A stretch of DNA of 64,000 bases from Breoghania corrubedonensis (GCF_003053845.1 NZ_QAYG01000008.1:1-64000); one strand, 5' to 3'; shown: positions 27,595 through 36,539, counted from the first letter of the stretch. The notes: generated by a model not told the origin, from the sequence alone. Translations and numbers: made by a program.

Positions 27595-28562
27595 GACGCC
27601 ACCCGAATGCGCGGATCGACGAAGCGGTAGAGAACGTCCGTGATCAGATTGAAGAGGAGAACCATGGCGGCGGAGACGACGAAGACGCCCAGCAGCAGGT
27701 TGTAGTCGCGCTGCGAGAGGGCCTCGAACATGAGCCGGCCAATGCCAGGCCAGGCAAAGACTGTCTCGATGAGCACCGCGCCGCCCACCAGTTGTCCGGC
27801 TTGCAGGCCGGCCAGCGTGACGACCGGCAGCAGGGCGTTGCGCAGGACGTGCCGACGCTGAATGACCCTCGGCCGCAGGCCCTTGGCCTTGGCTGTCTTG
27901 ACGAAATCCATCTGCGAGACTTCAAGCATGGAGGCCCGGGTCATGCGCACGTAGACAGCCATGAAGAACAGCCCCAGCGTCATGGCTGGAAGCACCAGAT
28001 GCTTGGCGATGTCGAGCGCGCGCGCGAACCCCGCATAACCGGCGCCCACGGTCTCGTAACCGAACCCGGGCAGCCAGCCGAGCTCGATGGAAAAGAGCAA
28101 GACCGCCATCAGCGCGAGCCAGAAGAGGGGCGTCGCGTAGAAGATCAGGGCGAAGAGCGAAATCAGCGTATCCGACAGACGGCCCTGACGCGCGGCCGCC
28201 ATGGCGCCGGCCAGAATGCCGAGGCCAAGGGAAACCGCGAAAGCGGACAGCGACAGCAGAAGCGTGGCCGGAAGCCGTTCCAGAATCAGGTCGAGAACGG
28301 GAAGCTGCTGGCGATAGGAATAGCCCAGGTCGAGCCGTACCACATGGGAGACATAGATCCCCAACTGGACGTAGAGCGGCTTGTCGAGGCCGAAGCGTTC
28401 GCGCAGCTGTTCCAGAAACTGTGGATCAGCATCGCCCGACTCCCCGGCCATGACGGCAGCGGGATCGCCCGGCGCGGCATGGATGAGGAAGAAGTTCGAA
28501 ACGGTAATGACGAGCAGAATGAAAACGGCACGCACGAGCCTGCCGGCGAGAAAACGGGTCAT
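27591..28562 (-). CDS. Dipeptide-type ABC permease (DppB family)
   Basis: A 323-residue membrane protein with FLIHAAPGDPAAVMAGESG near 26, the DppB periplasmic signature, and the coupling loop YVRMTRASMLEVSQMDFVKTAKAKGL near 210-235 followed by RHVLRNALLPVVTLAGLQ. It pairs with the DppC-like protein. A perfect hairpin separates it from the binding-protein gene. Confidence 0.9.
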   Translation of the reverse strand: MTRFLAGRLVRAVFILLVITVSNFFLIHAAPGDPAAVMAGESGDADPQFLEQLRERFGLDKPLYVQLGIYVSHVVRLDLGYSYRQQLPVLDLILERLPATLLLSLSAFAVSLGLGILAGAMAAARQGRLSDTLISLFALIFYATPLFWLALMAVLLFSIELGWLPGFGYETVGAGYAGFARALDIAKHLVLPAMTLGLFFMAVYVRMTRASMLEVSQMDFVKTAKAKGLRPRVIQRRHVLRNALLPVVTLAGLQAGQLVGGAVLIETVFAWPGIGRLMFEALSQRDYNLLLGVFVVSAAMVLLFNLITDVLYRFVDPRIRVAS

Positions 28563-28596
28563 CTCGATCTCCGGATCACAGAACCTGACGGGGAGT

Positions 28597-28622
28597 GAAG
28601 AGCGGGCGCGTGCCCGCTCTTC
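28597..28622 (-). other. Perfect intercistronic hairpin between binding protein and permease genes
   Basis: Arms GAAGAGCGGGC (28597-28607) and GCCCGCTCTTC (28612-28622) pair fully over 11 bp with a 4-nt loop. No T-run follows on the minus strand. In this position such a hairpin usually protects the abundant binding-protein message and lowers read-through to the permeases. Confidence 0.65.
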
Positions 28623-28628
28623 GTTGCG

Positions 28629-30176
28629 TCACTTCTTGATCCAGGCATCACGCAGAGAATTCGGCAGACCGGATGCGGTCGAGATCGGGTTCTCCACGTT
28701 GCAGTTGTAGATCGTCGGGAATCCGAGTTCGAGCAACCAGGCCACCGGCACGTCCTCGCGCAGTTTGGCCTGTACCTTGTCATAGAGTTCCTGACGCTTG
28801 GCCGCCGGGAAGGCCACCGCCGCCTCGGTAAAGAGCTTGTCCACCTCAGGGTTGGAATAACCCTCGACATTGTTGAAGGGATTGCCCTTGGCGATTTGCG
28901 AAGACTTGTAGTTGCGGTCGACGCCGATAGCCGGATCACCGTTCTGGTAGAGGTAGGTGAAGGCGATGTCGTAGTCCCACTGGGACGTCTTCTGGTTCCA
29001 GCCCGCGACATCGGTCGATTCAATCTCGACCGGAATGCCCACGTCGGCGAGGTTCTGCTTCACGGCTTCCGCCCAGCGCTGCCAGGTTTCTCCATAGGGC
29101 AGCGGCAGAAGCTTCAGCGGCTTGCCGTCATAGCCCATCTCCTTCAGCAGCGCCTTTGCCTTGGCCGGGTCATGCGGATAGCTGGGACCGACGTTGGCAT
29201 AGAAGGGCACCTTGGACGAGATCGGGCCTGTCGAGACCTTGCCGTAACCGTTCCACAGCACATCCTTGGCGAATTCGCGGTCGAGTGCGAACATCACCGC
29301 CTGGCGGAATTTCACGTTGTCCATGGGCGGCTTGCGGTTGTTGAGCCACAGCCAGGAAAGTGGCGCGAAATATTCCCACCCCTTTTCCGTGGTGCATGTG
29401 TTGGCCAGCTTGGACAGCCGCGGGATGTCGAAATTCTCGACCGAACCGCCGGGCAGAACGCTCACCTGGCCGGTTTCGTAGGCCACGGCGCGCGAGGCTC
29501 CGTCTGGAATGACATGGTAGTAGAGCTCGTCGATATAGGGCTTGCCGGGAAGGTAGTAGTCCTCGTTCTTCACCAGCTTGATGTAGCTGCCGCGCTTCCA
29601 CTCGGCGAACTTGTAGGGACCTGTGCCGATCAGCTTCTCGTTGGCCGGGTTGGTCTGGTAGTCGGTGCCTTCGTAGATGTGCTTTGGCACGATGGGCATG
29701 GTGTAGAAGGCGAAGCCGCGAATGAAGGCCTCAAACGGCTCCTTCAACGTGAAGACGACGGTGTTGTCATCGGGAGCGACGACCTTGGCCACATGGCTCA
29801 TCAGGTTGCGATGACGCGGCTGCAGCTTCATCAGGAAGTCTTCGACGGAGAACATGACGTCGGCCGAGGTCATCGGCTTGCCGTCATGCCACTTGACGCC
29901 CTCCTGAAGGTGGAAGGTGTAGGTCAGGCCGTCTTCCGAAGTCTCCCAGGACTTTGCCAGCGAAGGCATCGGCTTCAGGTTTTCGTCGTAGCGCAGCAGG
30001 CTTTCGTAGATGTTGCCGCCCACCAGCAGCGCCGGGCCATTGGTGGTGATGCCGATCATGACGCTGGGCGGTTCGGGCTGGACGATCAGGTCCAGTTTGC
30101 CGCCGCTCACGGGGTCCGCCAGGGCTGCGGAAACCGTGAGGGCGAGGGCGAAGGGTATCGTTAGCAGACGTCGCAT
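28629..30176 (-). CDS. Periplasmic peptide/nickel-type substrate-binding protein (SBP family 5)
   Basis: A 515-residue exported protein with signal peptide MRRLLTIPFALALTVSAALA (cleavage near residue 20) and SBP-5 features: YESLLRYDENLKPMPSLAKSW near 62, YTFHLQEGVKWHDGKPMTSADV near 90-110 and LIGTGPYKFAEWKRG near 175. The ATG at 30176 has GAGGGAAA upstream; a longer frame lacks a signal peptide at its start. It delivers a peptide or other cationic nitrogen compound to the DppBCDF-like importer. Confidence 0.9.
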   Translation of the reverse strand: MRRLLTIPFALALTVSAALADPVSGGKLDLIVQPEPPSVMIGITTNGPALLVGGNIYESLLRYDENLKPMPSLAKSWETSEDGLTYTFHLQEGVKWHDGKPMTSADVMFSVEDFLMKLQPRHRNLMSHVAKVVAPDDNTVVFTLKEPFEAFIRGFAFYTMPIVPKHIYEGTDYQTNPANEKLIGTGPYKFAEWKRGSYIKLVKNEDYYLPGKPYIDELYYHVIPDGASRAVAYETGQVSVLPGGSVENFDIPRLSKLANTCTTEKGWEYFAPLSWLWLNNRKPPMDNVKFRQAVMFALDREFAKDVLWNGYGKVSTGPISSKVPFYANVGPSYPHDPAKAKALLKEMGYDGKPLKLLPLPYGETWQRWAEAVKQNLADVGIPVEIESTDVAGWNQKTSQWDYDIAFTYLYQNGDPAIGVDRNYKSSQIAKGNPFNNVEGYSNPEVDKLFTEAAVAFPAAKRQELYDKVQAKLREDVPVAWLLELGFPTIYNCNVENPISTASGLPNSLRDAWIKK

Positions 30177-30235
30177 GCGCTTTCCCTCGTGGCTCGGTAG
30201 GTGATTGTCGTTGAAGGCTGTTCTTGCTGACAGCT

Positions 30236-30257
30236 CGCGATATATCGATATATCGCG
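30236..30257. promoter_or_regulatory. Perfect 22-bp palindrome between the peptide importer and a divergent dehydrogenase
   Basis: The 22 bases read the same on both strands and are built from two CGATATATCG decamers sharing the central CG, flanked by CG steps. It lies 60 bp upstream of the binding-protein ATG and 122 bp upstream of the divergent gene. AT-rich palindromes with a central CG are typical of GntR-family operators, so the regulator at 18954-19709 is the first candidate. Confidence 0.6.
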
Positions 30258-30378
30258 TACAGCTTGACGTCGGCGGTTGATATCTGTCAAGCATGAGATG
30301 CGCTATGACTGCACATCAAGACGGCTCGCCCAAAAAACAATCAACGTGATCAAAGAAAAACGCACGGTTGCTGAACGA

Positions 30379-31362
30379 ATGACCACAATAATGCCCTTGG
30401 CGACACCCCCGTCTTCACAAGGTAAGGCGCCTTCACGTCCCGTTGTCGCCCTGCTCAGCACGTTCCTGGACATGGATTTCATGCGCGCGCCTCTTCAGCG
30501 CGAGCTGCCGGACGCCGAAATACGCAAGTGGCCTGATGAGGACGTGAGCGATGCCGACTTCGCCGTGTGCTGGCGGCCGCCGCATGGGGTCATGGCTGGA
30601 ATGCCGAAACTGCGCCTGGTCCACTGCATCGCGGCCGGCGTCGACAATATCCTTGCCGACCCTGATCTGCCTGATCTGCCGCTCTGTCGCGTGGTCGATG
30701 AAAACCACGCCCGTGGCATGGCGGAATATGTGTTGTGGTCAGTGCTCCACTTTCACCGACGTCTGGATTCAGCGCTGCGTCGGCAGGCGGAGGGCGTCTG
30801 GGCCCCGTCCCGTCAGCGTGCGGCAGGCGATGTCACGGTCGGTATCATGGGGTGGGGAAATATCGGCCGTTCTGTTGGCTGCACCCTGAATGCCTTCGGC
30901 TACAAGGTGCGTGGTTGGGCACGCACGCCGCGCGAGGAGGAAGGGATTGAGCTTTTCACCGGCGCGAAAGAGCGGGAGGACTTTCTGCGCGGCACGGAAA
31001 TTCTCATCTGCCTGCTGCCGTTGACGGAAGAGACGCGCGGCATACTCGATGCGGATCTCTTTGCCGGTCTGCCGAAGGGAGCGGCAGTGGTGAATATCGG
31101 CCGAGGCGAGCAGTTGAATGAACCGGATCTTCTGGCTGCCCTTGATGCGGGGCACTTGCGGGGAGCGGTGCTGGATGTTTTTGAGCAGGAGCCCCTCCCG
31201 CCGGAGAACCCTCTCTGGGCGCACCCGCGGGTGATCGTTACGCCGCACATCGCCTCCACCGCCGACCCGCGCACCATTGCCGCCCAGATCGGCGCCAATA
31301 TCCGCCATGCCCTTGCCGGTGAAGCGCTCGTCAACGAGGTCGACCGCCACCGCGGCTACTGA
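30379..31362 (+). CDS. D-2-hydroxyacid dehydrogenase, glyoxylate/hydroxypyruvate reductase A (GhrA)-like
   Basis: A 327-residue NAD(P)-dependent enzyme. VGIMGWGNIGRSVGCTLNAFGY is the Rossmann motif, LICLLPLTEETRGILD and VVNIGRGEQLNE carry the conserved Arg, and the Glu (EQEPLPPENPLW) and His (VIVTPHIAS) complete the catalytic triad. The start is uncertain: ATG 30379 gives the usual GhrA length but has no clear ribosome site, and ATG 30298 is possible. It would reduce an alpha-keto acid product, perhaps from deamination in the adjacent cluster. Confidence 0.85.
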   Translation: MTTIMPLATPPSSQGKAPSRPVVALLSTFLDMDFMRAPLQRELPDAEIRKWPDEDVSDADFAVCWRPPHGVMAGMPKLRLVHCIAAGVDNILADPDLPDLPLCRVVDENHARGMAEYVLWSVLHFHRRLDSALRRQAEGVWAPSRQRAAGDVTVGIMGWGNIGRSVGCTLNAFGYKVRGWARTPREEEGIELFTGAKEREDFLRGTEILICLLPLTEETRGILDADLFAGLPKGAAVVNIGRGEQLNEPDLLAALDAGHLRGAVLDVFEQEPLPPENPLWAHPRVIVTPHIASTADPRTIAAQIGANIRHALAGEALVNEVDRHRGY

Positions 31363-31382
31363 AGTTCCCTCCCTATGCTCAA

Positions 31383-31424
31383 GAAAAAGCCCCATATGGC
31401 TGCGGCCTCCCGGGGGGAGGTCGC
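31383..31424 (-). terminator. Probable terminator of the microcompartment operon's last gene
   Basis: On the minus strand a GC stem (GGGAGG with CCTCCC at 31406-31420, extended by GCG/CGC) is followed by a second small stem AGCC/GGCT that runs into TTTTTC. It lies in the 159-bp convergent gap after the response regulator and before nothing else on that strand. The main stem may also stop the plus-strand dehydrogenase message. Confidence 0.4.
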
Positions 31425-31521
31425 TGTTCAGCAGCGGTGAGCGAAGGTCTCCAAGTGGCATCAGAGAGCGAAACCGCAAGGCCGTCGATTTCCGACCGGC
31501 CGAACGGCAGTGCAAACACAA

Positions 31522-32700
31522 TCATGCGGATGCGGATAGAGGTTCTTCCCGTGTTCGCCTGTAACGACGGCGGTATTCGGACGGGGAGAGCCCGACTTCT
31601 TTCTTGAAGGCCTTGCAGAAATAGTTCGCATCCTGAAAGGAGAGGTCCAGGGAAACGTTCGTGATCGGCAGATCGCTTTCCTGCAGCAATTCCTTTGCCC
31701 GCTCGATCCGCTGGTTCTTGAGATAGGAAATGAACGTCATGTCCATCTCCTTGCGGAAAAGTCGGCTCAGATAACACGGGCTGATGTGGGCGAAGTCGGC
31801 CGCCTCCTCGAGTGTCACGCCCTTGTGGACGTTCCGCTCGATGAAATTGAGCACGTCCTGTATGCGGCCGGGTGCGTGCGCTCCGCCAGCCTCGTTCGCT
31901 TCAAACAGAACGTCGGTGATCTGGTAGAGCAGTTCCTGGATCTGGAAATGGCTATGCAGATCGAGCCTCTGGGCCATCAACGCTTCGATCTGGTGCTCCA
32001 GGGGGGCTGTGAGACTGAGGCCGCGACCTTCGACGATCTGCACCATGGTTCGCACATATTCCAGTATGGCCCGGCGCGGGGCCACGTCCTTGCGGGCGTA
32101 GATCTCCTCGAGGTTGCGACGCACCAGCCCCAGACATTCGCGATAGGCGGTCTGATCGACAAGGTTCGCAATTCGATCTGCGATCGTCGATGTCCCGGTA
32201 GTCTCGGGGGGCATTTTCGGCGCGCGTTCGGGCGCGGGCGTCGCGGTCTTCATTGCTCGCCCGTTGCCTGGTACGGCAGCGCTTGCCCTGAAAGCCGGAG
32301 GTGTCGAGGTCGGGCTGCGCTCCGAATCCTCTATCGAGCGCAGGCACTCCGCCACGGCGCTCACCAGTTCCGCGGTGCGGACGGGCTTCAGCAGGAAGTT
32401 ATCCGCCTTCAGGTGGATCGCGCTCTGCATGATCTCGAAATAGTCGTAGGCGGTGAGGATGATGACCTTTGTCTTCAGGCCACGGTCCCGTACCATCTGG
32501 ATGATCTCGATGCCGTTCGGACGCGGAATCTTGATGTCGACCAGCATCAGATCAATGGAGACGGTGTCCAGCAGGTGCACGGCTTCGGTACCGTTGCGCG
32601 CCTCGCCAACGATGTTGGCGCCTTCCAGGTTCGTTTCGAGGATCTTGCGCAGCGCGCGCCGCTCCAGTTCCTCATCCTCGATGATCACGATGTCGAACAT
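31522..32700 (-). CDS. AraC-type response regulator (YesN-like)
   Basis: A 392-residue protein: receiver domain 1-120 with acidic pair ED (residues 9-10), phospho-acceptor Asp55 in LMLVDIKIP, Thr83 region LTAYDY and Lys105 in NFLLKPV; a helical linker; and an AraC double helix-turn-helix at about 285-385 (TLEEAADFAHISPCYLSRLF, then SFQDANYFCKAFKKEVGLSP). ATG 32700 matches receiver-domain starts but has a poor ribosome site. It follows the PocR-domain kinase by 75 bp and is the expected activator of the microcompartment genes through the boxes near 48.14-48.39 kb. Confidence 0.9.
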   Translation of the reverse strand: MFDIVIIEDEELERRALRKILETNLEGANIVGEARNGTEAVHLLDTVSIDLMLVDIKIPRPNGIEIIQMVRDRGLKTKVIILTAYDYFEIMQSAIHLKADNFLLKPVRTAELVSAVAECLRSIEDSERSPTSTPPAFRASAAVPGNGRAMKTATPAPERAPKMPPETTGTSTIADRIANLVDQTAYRECLGLVRRNLEEIYARKDVAPRRAILEYVRTMVQIVEGRGLSLTAPLEHQIEALMAQRLDLHSHFQIQELLYQITDVLFEANEAGGAHAPGRIQDVLNFIERNVHKGVTLEEAADFAHISPCYLSRLFRKEMDMTFISYLKNQRIERAKELLQESDLPITNVSLDLSFQDANYFCKAFKKEVGLSPSEYRRRYRRTREEPLSASA

Positions 32701-32775
32701 TTTTCGGAATCCGTATTTTAGGGCTCGGAATGACCGGTTGTTGGTTGGCAACGCTTACGCCATCGCGGGCCCTTG

Positions 32776-34113
32776 TCAGAACGCCGCGTCGTCGAAGTCG
32801 AGCGGCAATCGTATTCGCACGAGCGTTCCGCGGCCTTCCCGGAAAGGACTGACGATTTCAAGCCCGTGATCACTGCCGAAATAGTGCCTGAGGCGACTGT
32901 CAACGTTGTAGAGCCCGATGCTCTTGCGGCCGTCCCGGTCGGCCACGCCCGCGAGCACCGCCTGCTTGCGGTCCGACGCGATGCCCTCGCCATTGTCGAC
33001 AATGTCTATGATCGCATCGCGGTCGTCGCGATACGCGATGATGTCGACCAGTCCGCCGCTCTCGCGCGGCTCGATGGCGTAGTTGATGCAGTTTTCCACG
33101 ATCGGCTGGAGAACCATGAACGGGCATGCCGTCCCGCCGAGATCTTCGGGAATGTCGATGTGGAAGGTGAAACGATCGCCGAGACGAATGCGAAGCAGGT
33201 AGAGGTAGTTCTGGACGTGCTCCAGTTCCGTGGAAAGCGGCACGAACTGGGAACCGCTCTTCTTCAGGACATAACGCATCATGTCGGCGAAAGCGTGCAC
33301 GGTCGTCTCGGTCTCTTCCGCGCCCTCCATAAGGGCCAGACGTCCGATCGTGTTCAGGACATTGAAGAGGAAATGCGGATTGACCTGATACGACAGCGCC
33401 TGAAGCTCCGCCTCTCTCAATGAACGTTCCAGTTCCGCGCGGCGCTTGGACTCCTCCATCAGCCGGAGGTTCTTGGCATAGAGCTCCTCGTTGACGCTGC
33501 TCGAATAGCTTTCTTCAACGATATACGAGGCGATGTAATAGAGGGAGTAGGCGGCGGAGCGAAGCCGCTCGTATGTGATCTGGCCGGTTTCGTTGTAAAG
33601 CGCGAGGAGTTCCGGGTTCTGTCGCCACGATTCTTCGGTGGGGAAAAGACCGGAGAGATCCTGAAGTTCGGGTTTCACATCGCTTGGCGGCAGCGTCACC
33701 TGGCCACAGATCACCGCGCCCAGATATTCACCGCGCATGATGATCGGGGCGGCGAAATCGACAAGGCCGCAATGGCACTTGTAGATGGAGGGGCCGCCGG
33801 AAGAGAGCGCGGTGCGCCCGCCCACCGCATCGCAGTGGTAACAGCGATCTCGCCACTTGGGGTGGTTGCGGATGGTGTGGCAGAAGCGGCTGAAGCCGCT
33901 CGGGTTGGTGACCGGCTCGCCTTGCGGATCAACAATGACCATTGCGACGCCAACGGCGGCGCTGAAATTGTCCTGCACCTTCTGCAGCATGTCGACGCTG
34001 GTCAAACTGGCCAAACGTTTCCGCTCCGCGATCTGGGCCTCGCCGATCTCGAGGCGCGGTTGCGACGTGGCGAGATCGCCAAGACTGGTTCGTTCCAGGA
34101 AGTCAGATTTCAA
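32776..34113 (-). CDS. LytS/YesM-class histidine kinase with PocR ligand-sensing domain
   Basis: A 445-residue soluble kinase. Residues about 41-200 form a PocR domain with its cysteine pattern (C78, RCYHC at 90-94, KCHCG at 112-116); residues 200-240 are a coiled coil; His247 in QVNPHFLFNVLNTIG is the phospho-acceptor; N341 (VENCINYA), DNGEGI and GLYNVDSRL form the ATPase. In Salmonella the PocR regulator responds to 1,2-propanediol, so the same ligand is likely here (inference). The start is taken as TTG at 34113, overlapping the metK stop as TTGA; an ATG at 34158 lies inside metK. Confidence 0.87.
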   Translation of the reverse strand: MKSDFLERTSLGDLATSQPRLEIGEAQIAERKRLASLTSVDMLQKVQDNFSAAVGVAMVIVDPQGEPVTNPSGFSRFCHTIRNHPKWRDRCYHCDAVGGRTALSSGGPSIYKCHCGLVDFAAPIIMRGEYLGAVICGQVTLPPSDVKPELQDLSGLFPTEESWRQNPELLALYNETGQITYERLRSAAYSLYYIASYIVEESYSSSVNEELYAKNLRLMEESKRRAELERSLREAELQALSYQVNPHFLFNVLNTIGRLALMEGAEETETTVHAFADMMRYVLKKSGSQFVPLSTELEHVQNYLYLLRIRLGDRFTFHIDIPEDLGGTACPFMVLQPIVENCINYAIEPRESGGLVDIIAYRDDRDAIIDIVDNGEGIASDRKQAVLAGVADRDGRKSIGLYNVDSRLRHYFGSDHGLEIVSPFREGRGTLVRIRLPLDFDDAAF

Positions 34114-35258
34114 TGGTAAGCCTTGATCAGGGCGTCCGTCCGATGCGCCCGCTCCCACAAGAACCCCTCATTTTCCCTTCCAAAATGCCCGTAGGCGGCA
34201 GTGCTTTCGAAGATTGGTCTTCTCATGTCCAGTGCTTCGATCATTCCCGAAACCGTTAGCGGGAAAACCAGACGGATCGCCCGCGCCAACGCATCGAGAT
34301 CAATGTCGTGCTCGTCTTCCGTCCTTACTCCGACCATTTCAGGTTCGCTCTGACCTATCGCAAATGCCAGCGAAATTTCGCAGTGCGACGAAAGGCCAGA
34401 GGCGACGACCGTCTTGGCGATGAGGCGTGCCATATAGGCGGCAGTGCGGTCGAGTTTCGTTGCATCCTTGCCGGAAAAGGCACCTCCGCCATGCCGGCCG
34501 ATACCGCCATAGGTATCGACCATAATCTTGCGCCCGGTCAGCCCCGTATCCGCAGCCGGACCGCCATGAACGAAACGGCCCGTGGGATTGATCAGCACAC
34601 GCGTCTCGCGCGTAAGCCAATTGCCCATGACGGGCGCGATGACCTGCTCGATCAGGCCACGGAGCATTTCCTCACGCCCTATATCCGCCGCGTGCTGGGC
34701 CGACAGCACCAGGCTCGTCAGTTCGACTGGCGACCCGGATGCGTCATTCTTGAAGGTCACCTGGGCCTTGCCGTCCGGCTTTAGCCACGCGAGCCGACCA
34801 GACTTGCGCGCATCCGTCAGGCCTTCCGTCAAGCGGTGGGCGTAGTGAATGGCCGCTGGCATCAGTGTCGCCGTCTCGTCGCATGCATAGCCGTAGAAGA
34901 TGCCCTGGTCGCCGGCTCCCAGCTCGTTCTCGCGCGAGACGCCCTGGGCTATGTCGGGTGACTGCCTGCGCAGATCCGTCAGCACGAAACAGCTGTCCGC
35001 GTCGAAGCCGAGCGCAGGATCGGTATATCCGATCCTGCGTACGACACCACGCGCGACCGCCGTCACATCGACCCGGGCAGTGGACGTGACCTCGCCTGCG
35101 ATGTGAAGGGTGTTGCCCGAGGCAAGCACCTCAACCGCCACGCGGGCCTCGGGATCCTGGGCCAGATAGGCGTCAAGCACGGCATCCGAAATCTGGTCGC
35201 AGACCTTGTCCGGATGTCCCTCCGTCACGGACTCGGAACTGGTATAGGTTGAAGCCAT
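34110..35258 (-). CDS. metK: S-adenosylmethionine synthetase, operon-embedded copy
   Basis: A 382-residue methionine adenosyltransferase with the N-terminal SESVTEGHPDKVCDQISDAVLD, GAGDQGIFYGYACDE near 115, the P-loop-like GGGAFSGKDATKLDR near 260 and the closing TAAYGHFGREN near 360. It makes AdoMet from ATP and methionine. Here it sits 24 bp after the glycyl radical activase, which consumes AdoMet to make the radical, and overlaps the sensor kinase. A dedicated AdoMet supply for the microcompartment enzyme is the likely reason. Whether the genome has another metK cannot be seen here. Confidence 0.93.
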   Translation of the reverse strand: MASTYTSSESVTEGHPDKVCDQISDAVLDAYLAQDPEARVAVEVLASGNTLHIAGEVTSTARVDVTAVARGVVRRIGYTDPALGFDADSCFVLTDLRRQSPDIAQGVSRENELGAGDQGIFYGYACDETATLMPAAIHYAHRLTEGLTDARKSGRLAWLKPDGKAQVTFKNDASGSPVELTSLVLSAQHAADIGREEMLRGLIEQVIAPVMGNWLTRETRVLINPTGRFVHGGPAADTGLTGRKIMVDTYGGIGRHGGGAFSGKDATKLDRTAAYMARLIAKTVVASGLSSHCEISLAFAIGQSEPEMVGVRTEDEHDIDLDALARAIRLVFPLTVSGMIEALDMRRPIFESTAAYGHFGRENEGFLWERAHRTDALIKAYH

Positions 35259-35282
35259 AGAACCGTCTCCAGACGTATTTCA

Positions 35283-36200
35283 TCATCCGCCGATCTGGCA
35301 CCTGAGGCCGAGGTCTTCGATCACCTTGGTCAGGTGCGCGATGTTCTCGGGCTTCAGGTTGGGAAGGTCGCCCATCGGGTAGGGACGGCCGAGCAGGGCA
35401 TACTTGTTCTCGCCATAGGTGTGGTAGGGCAGCAGATGAACGGTATCCACGCCGGGCATCAGCTTGGCGAAGCGGCCGATGGCGCCGATCGCTTCCTCAT
35501 TGTCGTTCACGCCCGAGACGACGGGCACCCGCACCACGGCGTGCGTGAGCGAGGCGATGCACAGCGCGTTTTCGAGAATGATCCGGTTATCCACCCCGGT
35601 ATTTGCCTGGTGCGATTGCGGGTCGACCACCTTGAGATCGATCAACGCATGGTCCACGTGGGGCATTACATCGCGCACGATGTCGCGCGTTGTGTAGCCG
35701 GTCGTCTCCATCGCCGTATTCCAACCCTGCTCGTGGCAGGCCTTGAGAAGTTCGCGTGCGAATTCATGCTGGAAGAGCGGTTCGCCGCCCGAAAGCGTGA
35801 TCCCTCCGCCCGAACGGCGGTACTGGGTAGCGTCCTTGCGCAGTTCAATCATGACCTGGCGGATGGTCATTTTCTTGCCGGAGACCGTCAGCGCGTCGGT
35901 TGGGCAGACGCCGGCGCAGGTGCCGCATCTGATGCATTTTTCCCGGTCGACGAAGCCGGGATTGTCACGCGAAAGCGCCTTTACCGGACAGATCGGCACG
36001 CATTGACCGCAATGGATGCAGCTTGAGGCGCGGTAGAAGAGTTCCGGTTCCGGGTTCTGCGATTCCGGGTTGGAGCACCAGCGGCAGCGCAGCGGGCACC
36101 CCTTCAGGAAAACAATGGTGCGCACCCCCGGGCCGTCGTGGATCGAGAAGCGCTGAATGTCGAAGACAGTGCCCTCCATTTCATAGTCGATGCCGTCCAT
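35283..36200 (-). CDS. Glycyl radical enzyme activase (radical SAM)
   Basis: A 305-residue radical SAM protein. The start FDIQRFSIHDGPGVRTIVFLKGCPLRCRWCSNP holds the CxxxCxxC cluster ligands; two ferredoxin-like sets follow (CIHCGQCVPICP and CIRCGTCAGVCP, residues about 60-105), as in activases of diol dehydratase-type enzymes; GGGITLSGGEPLFQ near 130 binds AdoMet. It abstracts hydrogen from Gly821 of the dehydratase encoded at 44777-47314. It lies between the GrpU-like shell gene and metK. Confidence 0.95.
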   Translation of the reverse strand: MDGIDYEMEGTVFDIQRFSIHDGPGVRTIVFLKGCPLRCRWCSNPESQNPEPELFYRASSCIHCGQCVPICPVKALSRDNPGFVDREKCIRCGTCAGVCPTDALTVSGKKMTIRQVMIELRKDATQYRRSGGGITLSGGEPLFQHEFARELLKACHEQGWNTAMETTGYTTRDIVRDVMPHVDHALIDLKVVDPQSHQANTGVDNRIILENALCIASLTHAVVRVPVVSGVNDNEEAIGAIGRFAKLMPGVDTVHLLPYHTYGENKYALLGRPYPMGDLPNLKPENIAHLTKVIEDLGLRCQIGG

Positions 36201-36236
36201 GGCTTTTCACCTTGTCTTGCCCGCCGGGCGGGGTGT

Positions 36237-36539
36237 TCAGAAGGAGGTCTGCAGCGCTTCGATGGCATCCATCGCCGTGCGCACAGCCGACAATTCTCCC
36301 ACGACCGCAAGCGACGTGACGTGCTGCGGGCAGGTTCCGTAGATCTCGACGGTGAAGACGTCGGCCGCCTTCATCGCCACATCGGAGAAGAAGAAGAGGT
36401 CGGTGATGTTGGACTGCACGAGCCCGACGGCGCCGATCGAGTGGTCCCGGACATAGGCGCGCCCATGCGGCGGCATGCGCCGCTGGAGCATCTGGAGCAC
36501 TTCGCTGTGCGGTGCATTGATGATGCGAATGCTCATCAT
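36237..36539 (-). CDS. GrpU/PduU-like circularly permuted BMC shell protein
   Basis: A 100-residue single-BMC-domain protein whose order fits the permuted PduU/EutS fold: MSIRIINAPHSEV, GRAYVRDHSIGAVGLVQSN, DVAMKAADVFTVEIYGTCPQHVTSLAVVGELSAVRTAMDAIEAL. C70, its only cysteine, lies in GTCPQH. GrpU shell proteins of glycyl-radical compartments are reported to bind an Fe-S cluster at the hexamer centre through such a cysteine. It is encoded between the aldehyde dehydrogenase and the activase, so a redox or cluster-transfer role is possible. Confidence 0.85.
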   Translation of the reverse strand: MMSIRIINAPHSEVLQMLQRRMPPHGRAYVRDHSIGAVGLVQSNITDLFFFSDVAMKAADVFTVEIYGTCPQHVTSLAVVGELSAVRTAMDAIEALQTSF

